A stretch of 40,371 bases of DNA, taken from positions 1 through 40,371 of the IMG/VR virus record IMGVR_UViG_3300025771_000004; one strand, written 5' to 3'. The translations under genes were made by a program, and so were the position numbers. The stretch comes from a virus. Shown here piece by piece: positions 29,466 to 37,063 of this stretch (position 1 is its first letter; each line of letters opens with the position of its first letter). The notes under the pieces are model-generated. The model saw only the letters and a list, made by a program, of their open reading frames with translations. It had not been told where the DNA came from and made no database searches.

Positions 29466-31050
29466 GCCGACGATGGCTACTAAGGAGCAGCTGGCTGAGG
29501 TCCGTAAGCGACTGTATACTGACTTTAGCTTCTACGCGAAGGGTGCACTAAAGATCCGCACTAAGTCAGGTGACATTGCGCCCCTCAAATTGAAACCAGC
29601 CCAGAAGATCCTCAACGACGCTGTCACTAAGCAAATGGAGACAGAAGGCAAAGTCCGAGTGATCATTCTGAAGGCGCGTCAGCAAGGTCTATCGACCTAC
29701 GTTGGCGGCTACCTGTACTTCAGTGTCTCCCAGCGCAAAGCTGCGAAAGCCCTAGTGATTACCCACCACAGTGACTCAACACGCGCCCTGTTCGATATGA
29801 CCAAGCGTTACCATGAGAACTGCCCTGAGATCCTGAAGCCACACACAAAGTATTCATCCCGCCGAGAGTTGTCTTTTGACGTTCTAGATAGTTCCTATGT
29901 CGTTGCGACAGCTGGCGGTGAAGCTATTGGTCGGGGTGAGACCCTGACCCACGTTCATGCGTCGGAGCTTGCGTTCTGGTCCAAGACCACCGCTGCCGAC
30001 AACTGGAACTCGCTGACCCAAGCTGTCCCCAATACTAAAGGCACCGCTATATTTGTCGAGAGTACAGCCAATGGTGTCAGCGGGATCTTCTATGATCTCT
30101 GGAAAGGTGCAGTCGAGGGAACCAACGGCTACGTGCCTGTGTTCATCCCTTGGTTTGCAGACCCAGAGTATCGTGAGACGGTCCCAGAGAACTTTGAGCG
30201 TACCCCAGACGAGGAAGAGCTTGCGTCCAAGTATGACCTCGATGACGAGCAGCTAATGTTCCGTCGCCGTAAGATCGCACAGAACGGTCTCGACCTGTTC
30301 AAACAGGAGTACCCCTCAGAGCCTGAGGAAGCCTTCCTGACGACAGGTAGACCCGTGTTTAACCCAGAACAGCTACAATCGTCTATGGGTACTACACAGG
30401 ACGTACAGGAGCGCCTAGCACTCGAAGGTGAAGACTGGCTGAATAACGTCCGAGGTGAACTGACGATGTACCGTCGTCATGACCCTGGTGAACAGTATGT
30501 CATCGGTGCCGACGTCGCTATGGGCGTCCGTGGTGGTGACTACAGTGTTGCCCAGGTCCTCGACAGTAAGAAGCGACAAGTGGCAACCTGGAGAGGCCAT
30601 GTGCACCCAGACTACTACGCGACTGTGTTGTATCACTTAGGTCAGTTCTTCAACACTGCGTTCATCATTGTCGAGAACAACGGTCACGGCCTTTTGACGT
30701 GTACCAGGTTGGCTAAAGACATGGCCTACCCGAACTTCTTTACTGAGGTTCAAGTCGACAAGCTGACGGACAAAGAGACCATTAAGTTGGGCTTCAGTAC
30801 GACAGCAAAAACCAAGCCTCTGATCATTGACGAGCTACGAGCGTCTGTCCGTGAGAACGAGATAGAACTCAATGACAAAACAACGATCCGCGAAATGCTC
30901 ACCTACGTCGTGACTGAGAGCGGATCTATGGAAGCTGAACCAGGATGCTACGACGACTGTGTCATGTCGTTGGCATTAGCCAATCACGTGCACGAAGGTG
31001 CCTGGGAGCCGATAGAGAGTGCAGATGACTATTACATTGAAATGGTATGA
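29443..31050 (+). CDS. Terminase large subunit
   Basis: 535 residues. The ATPase domain has a deviant Walker A, K77-ARQQGLST85, and a Walker B-like HVHASELAFW. The nuclease domain has D357 (IGADVAMG), E411 (VENNGHG) and D504-D505 (CYDDCVMSLAL), the RNase H-like acidic set. It cuts concatemers and pumps DNA into the prohead. The type resembles headful-packaging terminases more than T7 gp19, agreeing with the circular map. The start may be 29473 (MATKEQLAEVRKRLY); neither start has an obvious ribosome site. The stop overlaps the portal start (ATGA). Confidence 0.92.
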   Translation: MTVTTKTKPTMATKEQLAEVRKRLYTDFSFYAKGALKIRTKSGDIAPLKLKPAQKILNDAVTKQMETEGKVRVIILKARQQGLSTYVGGYLYFSVSQRKAAKALVITHHSDSTRALFDMTKRYHENCPEILKPHTKYSSRRELSFDVLDSSYVVATAGGEAIGRGETLTHVHASELAFWSKTTAADNWNSLTQAVPNTKGTAIFVESTANGVSGIFYDLWKGAVEGTNGYVPVFIPWFADPEYRETVPENFERTPDEEELASKYDLDDEQLMFRRRKIAQNGLDLFKQEYPSEPEEAFLTTGRPVFNPEQLQSSMGTTQDVQERLALEGEDWLNNVRGELTMYRRHDPGEQYVIGADVAMGVRGGDYSVAQVLDSKKRQVATWRGHVHPDYYATVLYHLGQFFNTAFIIVENNGHGLLTCTRLAKDMAYPNFFTEVQVDKLTDKETIKLGFSTTAKTKPLIIDELRASVRENEIELNDKTTIREMLTYVVTESGSMEAEPGCYDDCVMSLALANHVHEGAWEPIESADDYYIEMV

Positions 31051-33086
31051 TCACTATGGATAAAAAAGACTACAAAGCGGTGGACGACGATAAACTCGTT
31101 ACGATCCTCGATGATAACATCCGTAGATCTATCGGGTATTATGATTCACAGATATCCAGAGAACGCCGCAAGGTCATAGACTTTTATAACGCTACGCTCC
31201 CACGCCCAGCGCACGACGGTAACAGTAAGTATGTCTCTATGGACGTCTATGATGCTGTCGAGAGCATGAAGGCTGCGCTGCTAGAAACTTTCAGTACTGG
31301 CTACAAGACCGTGCGTTTTGCTGCACAGACTGGAGAGGACGTGCGTATCGCTGAGATCGCTACAGCCTACTGTGACTACGTTGCAAACCGTCAGAACAAC
31401 CTGTTCGAGGTTATGCAGTCTGTTATCCACGACGGTCTCATTGCACGTGCTGGTCTCTGTAAGGTTTACTGGGACGAGCGCGAAGACAGCTACCTAGAGC
31501 CTATCCAGGATCTGACTGAGGAAGAGTTTGACGCTATTGTTGCCCAGGACAACGTAGAGATCGAGGAAGTCGAGCAAGACGAACTTGGTCTGTACTCTGG
31601 TGACCTTCGCGTCTTCCAGGACACCAGTCAGGTGGTCATTGAGGCCATTGCACCTGAACAGTTTGTCATTGAGCCACAAGCTAAGTCTTTAGACGACGTT
31701 GGCTTCTTGGGTCATCGCACGACTATGACAATCTCAGAACTACGTGAGGCAGGGTATGACGAAAAGCTCATTGCTAAGATCGGCGATCACGAAGACGTCG
31801 AAATGGAAACCGATCCAGAGGTCCTGGCACGTCACGAAGAGATTGGTCAAGACCGTGGCTTCAACGCTAAAGGTTTCCAGGATCAAGTTAGAAGCATCAC
31901 TGTTTATGAACTATATATCGACATCGATCTCGATGGCTCTGGAATCGCTGAGACGTACAAAGTAATCAAAGCTGGCAACGTAGTGTTGCACAAAGAGAAG
32001 TGCACCTACAAACCGTTCTGCGCCTTTGTACCACTACCGATCCCACACTCGTTCTTTGGTTCCAACTTCGGGTCCAAGGTTGTCCCTATCCAGACTGCAC
32101 GTACAGTTCTGACACGCTCGATCCTAGATCACGCGATGATCACGAACAACCCACGTTACACTGTGGTCAAAGGTGGTCTAACGAACCCACGTGAACTGAT
32201 AGACAACCGTGTCGGTGGTATCGTCAATGTGTCACGACCTGACGCCATCAGTCCGATGGTACAGGCACCGTTGAACCCGTTCATCTTCCAGACAATTCAG
32301 ATGTTGGACGAGGACAAAGAGGACACCACAGGCGTCTCACGTCTTTCCCAGGGCCTCAACAAGGATGCCATCAGTAAGCAAAACTCAGCGGCTATGGTTG
32401 AACAGCTGGCGACTATGTCACAACAGCGTCAGAAGATCATTGCACGTAACTTTGCGAACAACTTCTTGAAACCTCTGTATCAGCTGATTTACCAGCTGGT
32501 TGTCGAGAATGAACCACAAGCCAAGATCGTTGAGATCGCTGGTGATTACGTGGCGGTCAACCCAGGTGACTGGGGATCTAAACGTGATGTCACTGTCGAG
32601 ATGCACCTAGGCTACGGTGAACAGGAAGCTGAAGCACAGAAGTACCTAGTGCTGCACGGTCTGATGTCTCAGGATCCAACATTGTCAACAATGTATACAC
32701 CTGAGAACCAGTACAACCTCATGACACACGTCATGGAACAGAACGGCATCAAGAACGTCAAAGACTACCTAACGCCACCACAAGAGCAACCACCAGAGCA
32801 GCCAGATCCAGCACAGGAGATGGCAATGCAGATGCAACAGAAGCAAATGGAGCTTCAAGAGCGTCAGACAGCGGTTGCTGAGATGAAGGCACAGATGGAT
32901 GCCCAAGTTGCCCAGATGAAACTACAGCTGGAGCAAATGAAGGCACAACAAGGCTTTGCGATCCAGTCAGACAATATGGATCTGAAAGAGGCACAACTGG
33001 AACACAAGCAGTTTGTCGACAAAGCCGAACTAGAGATTGCGAGAAACGCAGACGACGTCCGCGCTATCGCTTCACCAACTGGATAA
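31047..33086 (+). CDS. Portal protein (P22-type)
   Basis: 679 residues, coupled to the terminase by ATGA. The N-terminal SMDVYDAVESMKAALLETF block, a beta-rich wing region with many acidic residues, the stem-crown part with TTGVSRLSQGL and a long glutamine- and methionine-rich C-terminal coiled coil (about 590-670) together resemble P22-like podovirus portals and not the 536-residue T7 gp8. It forms the dodecameric channel at the packaging vertex. An alternative start lies at 31056. Confidence 0.85.
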   Translation: MITMDKKDYKAVDDDKLVTILDDNIRRSIGYYDSQISRERRKVIDFYNATLPRPAHDGNSKYVSMDVYDAVESMKAALLETFSTGYKTVRFAAQTGEDVRIAEIATAYCDYVANRQNNLFEVMQSVIHDGLIARAGLCKVYWDEREDSYLEPIQDLTEEEFDAIVAQDNVEIEEVEQDELGLYSGDLRVFQDTSQVVIEAIAPEQFVIEPQAKSLDDVGFLGHRTTMTISELREAGYDEKLIAKIGDHEDVEMETDPEVLARHEEIGQDRGFNAKGFQDQVRSITVYELYIDIDLDGSGIAETYKVIKAGNVVLHKEKCTYKPFCAFVPLPIPHSFFGSNFGSKVVPIQTARTVLTRSILDHAMITNNPRYTVVKGGLTNPRELIDNRVGGIVNVSRPDAISPMVQAPLNPFIFQTIQMLDEDKEDTTGVSRLSQGLNKDAISKQNSAAMVEQLATMSQQRQKIIARNFANNFLKPLYQLIYQLVVENEPQAKIVEIAGDYVAVNPGDWGSKRDVTVEMHLGYGEQEAEAQKYLVLHGLMSQDPTLSTMYTPENQYNLMTHVMEQNGIKNVKDYLTPPQEQPPEQPDPAQEMAMQMQQKQMELQERQTAVAEMKAQMDAQVAQMKLQLEQMKAQQGFAIQSDNMDLKEAQLEHKQFVDKAELEIARNADDVRAIASPTG

Positions 33087-33091
33087 ATCCC

Positions 33092-33217
33092 ATGAGACGT
33101 CGAAACCCAGTAGCCCAACAAGTGAGGACTGCTAGGTTTCGGCCTCGGATTGTCCAGGTCAAAACCAAACAGCTTCCACGTAAAGCGAAGCATAAGAAAA
33201 GAGAGCAGCATGACTGA
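33092..33217 (+). CDS. Small basic phage protein
   Basis: 41 residues, strongly basic: MRRRNPVAQQVRTARFRPRI then a lysine-rich tail. The opening RNPVA-x2-VRT-x2-FRPR-IV is a pattern I recognise in short proteins located between portal and scaffold genes of many tailed phages. It overlaps the next gene by 8 bases. Possibly binds DNA or an assembly partner; function unknown. No strong ribosome site, so it may be coupled to the portal. Confidence 0.6.
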   Translation: MRRRNPVAQQVRTARFRPRIVQVKTKQLPRKAKHKKREQHD

Positions 33218-33470
33218 AGAAGAACTCATTCAGCACGGTGAGGACGCAGAGGTATTACTCAAGTCCCCAGCGTTTAACAACGTGGTCAACAAGCTAGTGG
33301 AACAGACGTTCCAGAACTTTGTGAACTCGAAACCAGAAGAGAACAAAGAACGCTCGATCACTTATTACCACTATCGCGCCCTAGTCGACGTGGTGAACAC
33401 ATTGAAGCAACAAGTCGCCATCCGCGACGAGGTGCTGGCAAAGCGCGACAATAGCGAAGAGGAAGCATAA
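33210..33470 (+). CDS. Hypothetical head-region protein
   Basis: 86 residues from the ATG at 33210 with GAGAG upstream; an in-frame start at 33150 is less likely. It is mostly helical: acidic start (MTEEELIQHGEDAEVLLKSP), central FNNVVNKLVEQTFQNFVNSK and a final coiled-coil (LVDVVNTLKQQVAIRDEVLA). Placed between portal and scaffold, it may assist head assembly. No known family recognised. Confidence 0.72.
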   Translation: MTEEELIQHGEDAEVLLKSPAFNNVVNKLVEQTFQNFVNSKPEENKERSITYYHYRALVDVVNTLKQQVAIRDEVLAKRDNSEEEA

Positions 33471-33475
33471 GGACC

Positions 33476-34546
33476 ATGGATAACGTCCAAGACAACGCTA
33501 CTCAACCACGGGCATTAGACGACATGTTTGATGCCTCCGAAGCCATTCTAGATCGTTGGTCAGACGGTGAGAACCTATCTGAAGAGGACGAGAAGCTAGA
33601 GGCGACTGACGACTCACTTGTCGGCGAGACAGACGAAGAGACGTCAGATACCTTAGATGACGATGAAGACCTTGAAGAAGTAGAAGATACAGAAGAGGAC
33701 CCTGACACGGATGACACTGAAGACGAGGATGAACCAGAGACAGATCAAGAAGATGATGAAACGGAAGTTGAGTTGTCTGACGATACTCTGGTTGAAATAC
33801 AAGTCGACGGTGAAGCCAAACAGGCATCCTTAAAGGATCTAAAGCGACTATACGGTCAAGAGGCGTCATTAACACGTAAGTCTCAAGAAACAGCTGCCAA
33901 ACGTAAAGAAGCCGAAGAGGCTTTGGCAAAGGCAGACATCAGCTATCGAAAGCTCCTGGAACGTGCTGAAGCGCGTATGAAGCCATATGCCGAGGTAGAC
34001 ATGCTGGTCGCAAGTCGACAGATGTCCACTGAGGATTTCGCTGCATTACGTCGTGAAGCCCAGGAAGCCGAGAAAGATCTCAAGTTCCTACGAGAGGAAG
34101 CTGACGCATTCTACAGGGACGCTCAAGCACAACAACAAAAGCAAGTGCAAGAAGCTGCCCAGAATTGCGTTAAGGTCCTAAGTGAGCAACTGCCCGACTG
34201 GGGTGATGAACTATACAACAACATCCGTTCATACGCAGTCAGCCAGGGCTTACCCCAGGAACAAGTCGATCAATATGTTGACCCTGCGGTCATCATGATC
34301 CTCAACAAGGCACGTCTTTATGATCAGACAAAAGCCACAGCGGAAACAAAGAAAGCGAAGGCCAAAGTGATCAAGACAAAAGAAGGCACCCGTAAAGTAC
34401 TGAAGACGAAGAAAGCACCTCGCTCAGATGCCGACCTAAAGGTCCAGCGTCAGAAGAGTGCACAAGACCGTCTAAGGTCAAACACGAGCCGTTCTGGTGA
34501 CCTAGAGGATATCGCTGATGCTCTGATGTCACGTTGGGAGCGATAG
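33476..34546 (+). CDS. Capsid scaffold protein
   Basis: 356 residues located directly before the major capsid gene. The first 115 residues are extremely acidic (runs of D and E). Then a long helical, alanine- and glutamate-rich coiled coil follows (about 130-240), and the C-terminus is basic with the tail DLEDIADALMSRWER. That order of acidic domain, coiled coil and positively charged capsid-binding end is usual for scaffolding proteins of podoviruses. No protease motif seen. The start at 33476 overlaps CCATGG. Confidence 0.85.
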   Translation: MDNVQDNATQPRALDDMFDASEAILDRWSDGENLSEEDEKLEATDDSLVGETDEETSDTLDDDEDLEEVEDTEEDPDTDDTEDEDEPETDQEDDETEVELSDDTLVEIQVDGEAKQASLKDLKRLYGQEASLTRKSQETAAKRKEAEEALAKADISYRKLLERAEARMKPYAEVDMLVASRQMSTEDFAALRREAQEAEKDLKFLREEADAFYRDAQAQQQKQVQEAAQNCVKVLSEQLPDWGDELYNNIRSYAVSQGLPQEQVDQYVDPAVIMILNKARLYDQTKATAETKKAKAKVIKTKEGTRKVLKTKKAPRSDADLKVQRQKSAQDRLRSNTSRSGDLEDIADALMSRWER

Positions 34547-34581
34547 CACTCAACTCTTAAAATCAGAAGGATGTAACCAAA

Positions 34582-34637
34582 ATGGCTACATATACAACTT
34601 ACGACCAGGTCGGTAAGAAAGAAGATGTATCGGACAT
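34582..34637 (+). CDS. Major capsid protein, exon 1
   Basis: The first 18 codons plus two bases (MATYTTYDQVGKKEDVSD) of the capsid gene, behind an AGAAGGA ribosome site. Reading on without splicing meets TAG only six bases after codon 19, so the unspliced message gives a 20-residue fragment. The last base is T, forming the U.G wobble with G34650 required at a group I 5' splice site. Joined to 34893 the frame reads D-I-I-S-D-I-T-P-T-D-T-P, the usual N-terminal motif in this capsid family. Confidence 0.9.
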
Positions 34638-34892
34638 TAAGTAGAAATGGTGTCCTTTCAGCGTAAGCTGTCAAAATAAACCGTGTGAACTCAGGGAACA
34701 TCCTACGGGACAATCCTGAGCCAAGCCTTGAAGTTTCAAGGAAGGTGCAACGACCATCCAGAAATGGAGTAGGGCCAAGTGGTCCGAAGCGCACGGCCCC
34801 TGTAAAGGGTGATGATATGGTCTGATCTATATGGCATAACATATAGCTGTCGAAAGACGGTCTGGTATTAACGACACCAGGCGAACAACAAG
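34638..34892 (+). ncRNA. Group I self-splicing intron (subgroup IA-like) in the capsid gene
   Basis: 255 bases ending in G. P1: exon GGACAT (34632..34637) pairs with 34650..34655, with U.G at the splice site. P10: GAAATG (34644..34649) pairs with exon-2 CATTTC (34893..34898). P2: CAGC-GTAA-GCTG (34659..34670). P3: CCGTGTG (34681..34687)/CGCACGG (34790..34796). P4: CTCAGG (34690..34695)/CCTGAG (34715..34720), in P and Q strings like AACTCAGGGAAC and AATCCTGAGCC. P6a: 34726..34741. P7: GACCAT (34752..34757)/ATGGTC (34817..34822). P7.1 (CCA-GAAA-TGG) and P7.2 (GGGCC-AAGT-GGTCC) are subgroup IA hallmarks. P8: 34798..34809. P9: CTATATG/CATATAG (34827..34846). No homing endonuclease ORF is inside. 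Confidence 0.95.
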
Positions 34893-35721
34893 CATTTCCG
34901 ATATTACACCAACAGATACGCCCATGTTCACAATGATGCGTTCAGAGAAAGTCTCTGCTCGTACATTTAGTTGGCTTGAAGACTCACTTGCAGCTGCCGC
35001 GGATAACGCACAGGTGGAAGGGGCCGACGCAACTATGGCAACTCTAACAGATGCTGTAGAGCGTACAAACAACACACAGATCCTACATAAGGCATTCCAG
35101 GTGTCTGCAACTGCTGATGCGATTGCAACATATGGTCGTGCGAAGGAAACTGCGTACCAACTTGGTAAGGCACTTAAAGAGATCAAGCGCGACCTAGAGC
35201 GTGCTTATGTCGGTGTCGACAACGCAGCGGCTTCTGGCTCAAGCTCAGTAGCACGTGAGATGGACTCAGCGACACAGCAGATCACAACATCTGTCGACGC
35301 TGGTGCCAACGCAACTGACGCTCTAACAGAGGCGAAAGTCCTAGAGCTTGGTGAAGACTGCTTCAACAACGGTTCTGACCCAACAGTTCTAATGATCAAA
35401 CCAGCTGACGCTCAGATCGTTGCAAACTTTGCAGCGGCATCTGGACGTAACCGTGAGATCGCCCAAGGACGCAACTTGGTCAACGTGATTGACCTGTACG
35501 TGTCTCCATACGGCGAATACAAAGTGGTTCTAAACCGCCACCAGTTGACTACACATGCATTCCTAATTGATCCGTCAATGTGGCGTTCATGCGTACTACG
35601 TCCGTTCTCACGCACACTGTTGGCGAAAAACGGTGACTCCGACAAACACTTTATCGTCGGCGAATACTCATTGAAGCATATGAACTATGCTGACGGTGGT
35701 ATGATCACAGGTCTTTCATAA
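34893..35721 (+). CDS. Major capsid protein, exon 2
   Basis: Exon 2 completes a 294-residue protein (56 + 829 coding bases, 295 codons with stop). Features of the DUF5309/SU10-like HK97-fold capsid family are visible: SDITPTDTPMFTMM near the N-terminus, the E-loop region SARTFSWLEDSLAAAADNA and the block PTVLMIKPADAQIVANFA. The HK97-fold shell protein is the most abundant virion component, so every copy would depend on intron splicing. A start at the ATG 34924 would make a 265-residue protein lacking the N-arm and with no ribosome site in front, so it is not preferred. A long hairpin terminator follows. Confidence 0.92.
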
Positions 35722-35747
35722 GATCTAACACACACACACACGACATA

Positions 35748-35773
35748 CCTAGGTCCCACCCACGGGGCCTAGG
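35748..35773 (+). other. Strong hairpin after capsid gene
   Basis: CCTAGGTCCC (35748..35757) pairs with GGGGCCTAGG (35764..35773), ten pairs with one G.U, around loop ACCCAC. It is not followed by T's, so it probably protects or processes the capsid mRNA 3' end and does not terminate by itself. It overlaps the first arm of the next structure by two bases. Confidence 0.6.
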
Positions 35774-35856
35774 ACACAGATGAGGGGCATCCTCGTCGTC
35801 CTGGGGTTTCCGCTCTCCTTACCCTGGACGACTTGGGTGTCCCTCTTTTTGTTTTT
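35772..35856 (+). terminator. Compound terminator downstream of the capsid gene
   Basis: GGACAC (35772..35777) closes with GTGTCC (35837..35842), followed at once by CTCTTTTTGTTTTT. Inside are GATGAGG/CCTCGTC and GTCGTCC/GGACGAC (35795..35801 with 35826..35832). The position after the capsid gene is the same as the main T7 late terminator. Genes for adaptor and fibre downstream would then be read at a lower level. Confidence 0.75.
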
Positions 35857-35869
35857 CTAAGGGGAACCC

Positions 35870-36181
35870 ATGAGCACTAAGAAAACAGGCGTCGATCTAT
35901 TAGGCGTCAATACGGACTTCATACAGCAAGGCGATGACGTCGTCCGTAAGCACACACAAGAGATATCACAGTCATTCCTAGACGATCTTAAAGACAGTCG
36001 GAATGCATCTAAAGACCAGCGCGAGGGTGAGTTCATGCGCGTGGCCTCAATACCAACCGTCGTCGTCGAGCAATGGCTCCGCGAGGGTTTCAACATATGG
36101 GAAGCTACAGGCCCTGAGATTGTCAAACGTCTCAGAGATCAGAACCTGGATGGCTTCATGGCAACTGAGAAAAGGATCTGA
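35870..36181 (+). CDS. Hypothetical head-tail region protein
   Basis: 103 residues with an AGGGGA ribosome site. It is mostly helical and soluble, with the block VASIPTVVVEQWLREGFNIWE followed by ATGPEIVKRLRDQNLDGFMAT, a pattern I recognise from small proteins following capsid genes in marine podoviruses. The role is unknown; a head-completion or assembly factor would fit its position between capsid and adaptor genes. Confidence 0.75.
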   Translation: MSTKKTGVDLLGVNTDFIQQGDDVVRKHTQEISQSFLDDLKDSRNASKDQREGEFMRVASIPTVVVEQWLREGFNIWEATGPEIVKRLRDQNLDGFMATEKRI

Positions 36182-36184
36182 CTT

Positions 36185-36280
36185 ATGTACAGCGACAAAG
36201 GTAAATTTAGTCCCTGCCCAGGGTGCAAGACACCAGGCACATGCCGTTTAGCTGGTGAGTGCAAAAAGGGATCCAAGTAA
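36185..36280 (+). CDS. Four-cysteine micropeptide
   Basis: 31 residues, starting 3 bases after the previous stop: MYSDKGKFSPCPGCKTPGTC followed by RLAGECKKGSK. Four cysteines (C-x2-C-x5-C-x5-C) could bind one zinc ion like a small zinc knuckle. The gene ends 1 base before the next ATG. Too short for the usual gene callers; I support it on spacing and cysteine pattern. Function unknown. Confidence 0.55.
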   Translation: MYSDKGKFSPCPGCKTPGTCRLAGECKKGSK

Positions 36281-36281
36281 C

Positions 36282-36440
36282 ATGTCTAAGACACCTTGGA
36301 ACCAAGCTAACCCTAAGCCCAAAGCAAAACGCAAGAAGATGACAGACGCTCAGAAAGCCAAAGCCAGAGCAAAGGCTAAGAAGGCTGGTCGTCCGTATCC
36401 CAACTTAATCGACAATATGGCGATCATGAGAAGGTCATAA
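36282..36440 (+). CDS. Small lysine-rich protein
   Basis: 52 residues from the ATG at 36282; an in-frame GTG at 36255 would overlap the cysteine peptide. It is very basic, with runs of KAKRKK and AKARAKAKKAGRPYPN, then NLIDNMAIMRRS. Short proteins with a lysine-rich body and a GRPYPNLIDN-type end are common just upstream of the adaptor gene in marine podoviruses. It may bind DNA in the head, but no evidence goes beyond charge and place. Confidence 0.65.
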   Translation: MSKTPWNQANPKPKAKRKKMTDAQKAKARAKAKKAGRPYPNLIDNMAIMRRS

Positions 36441-36443
36441 GAA

Positions 36444-37052
36444 ATGAACAAAGGTCAAATCAGGGCGCACTTTAAGGCCCTACTTAATCGCACGGACTGT
36501 GATGACGCCCTGGCTGACACCTTTATTGACCAGGCCATCACACGCATCCAGCGTACACTGCGGATCCCGAGCATGGAGAAAACGCAGAACTACGCGATCA
36601 CGTCTCAGGTCACAAACATCGTTGTACCCAACGACCTCATTGAGATCATGAGTATATACAACAGTGAATACGCCCTGTCGCGCGTGTCACTGCGGGAGAT
36701 GAAGCAGTTCCAGGCAATTGGTGAGGCTGGGACACCCAAGCACTTCTGTCGTCAGGGCGAGTTGATACTCTTGTATCCTTACCCTGCCAACCTAACGGTA
36801 TCGATAGATTACTACAGTCAGTTCACTGATCTGACCACAGACACCTCAAGCAACTCCCTGACGAACATTGCTTCGGACCTAGTAACATACACTGCCCTGT
36901 CTTATGCGGCTGATTACTTCCTAGACGAGCGTGGGCCACTGTTCGAACAGAAGGCTGGTGTCTTCATCACTGAAATCCAAGAGATGGCTAATGAGGCAGA
37001 GCAAGCAGGGTCTCTCCAAAGTATTCGTCCATCAAGCATTCTCGAAGAGTAA
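36444..37052 (+). CDS. Head-tail adaptor (tail tubular A / P22 gp4-like)
   Basis: 202 residues with a GAAGG ribosome site. The helical N-terminus (FIDQAITRIQRTLRIPSME), the ITSQVTNIVVPNDLIEIMSI block and LLYPYPANLTVSIDYYSQF followed by SDLVTYTALSYAADYFLDER are typical of T7 gp11-like adaptors that join the portal to the nozzle. It is separated from the nozzle gene (18257) by most of the genome, although on the circular map they belong to the same late half. Confidence 0.85.
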   Translation: MNKGQIRAHFKALLNRTDCDDALADTFIDQAITRIQRTLRIPSMEKTQNYAITSQVTNIVVPNDLIEIMSIYNSEYALSRVSLREMKQFQAIGEAGTPKHFCRQGELILLYPYPANLTVSIDYYSQFTDLTTDTSSNSLTNIASDLVTYTALSYAADYFLDERGPLFEQKAGVFITEIQEMANEAEQAGSLQSIRPSSILEE

Positions 37053-37063
37053 GGCATTAGAAT

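Noticed and set aside
33498-33929. 143-codon ORF on the - strand
   Set aside because: Antisense shadow of the acidic repeats of the scaffold gene, giving a leucine/arginine-rich artefact.
34450-34842. 130-codon ORF on the - strand over the capsid intron
   Set aside because: It overlaps the intron core and capsid start; the open frame is explained by structure and has no ribosome site.
34924-35721. Capsid gene starting at the internal ATG 34924
   Set aside because: It has no ribosome site, and the protein would lose the conserved N-terminal arm that splicing restores.
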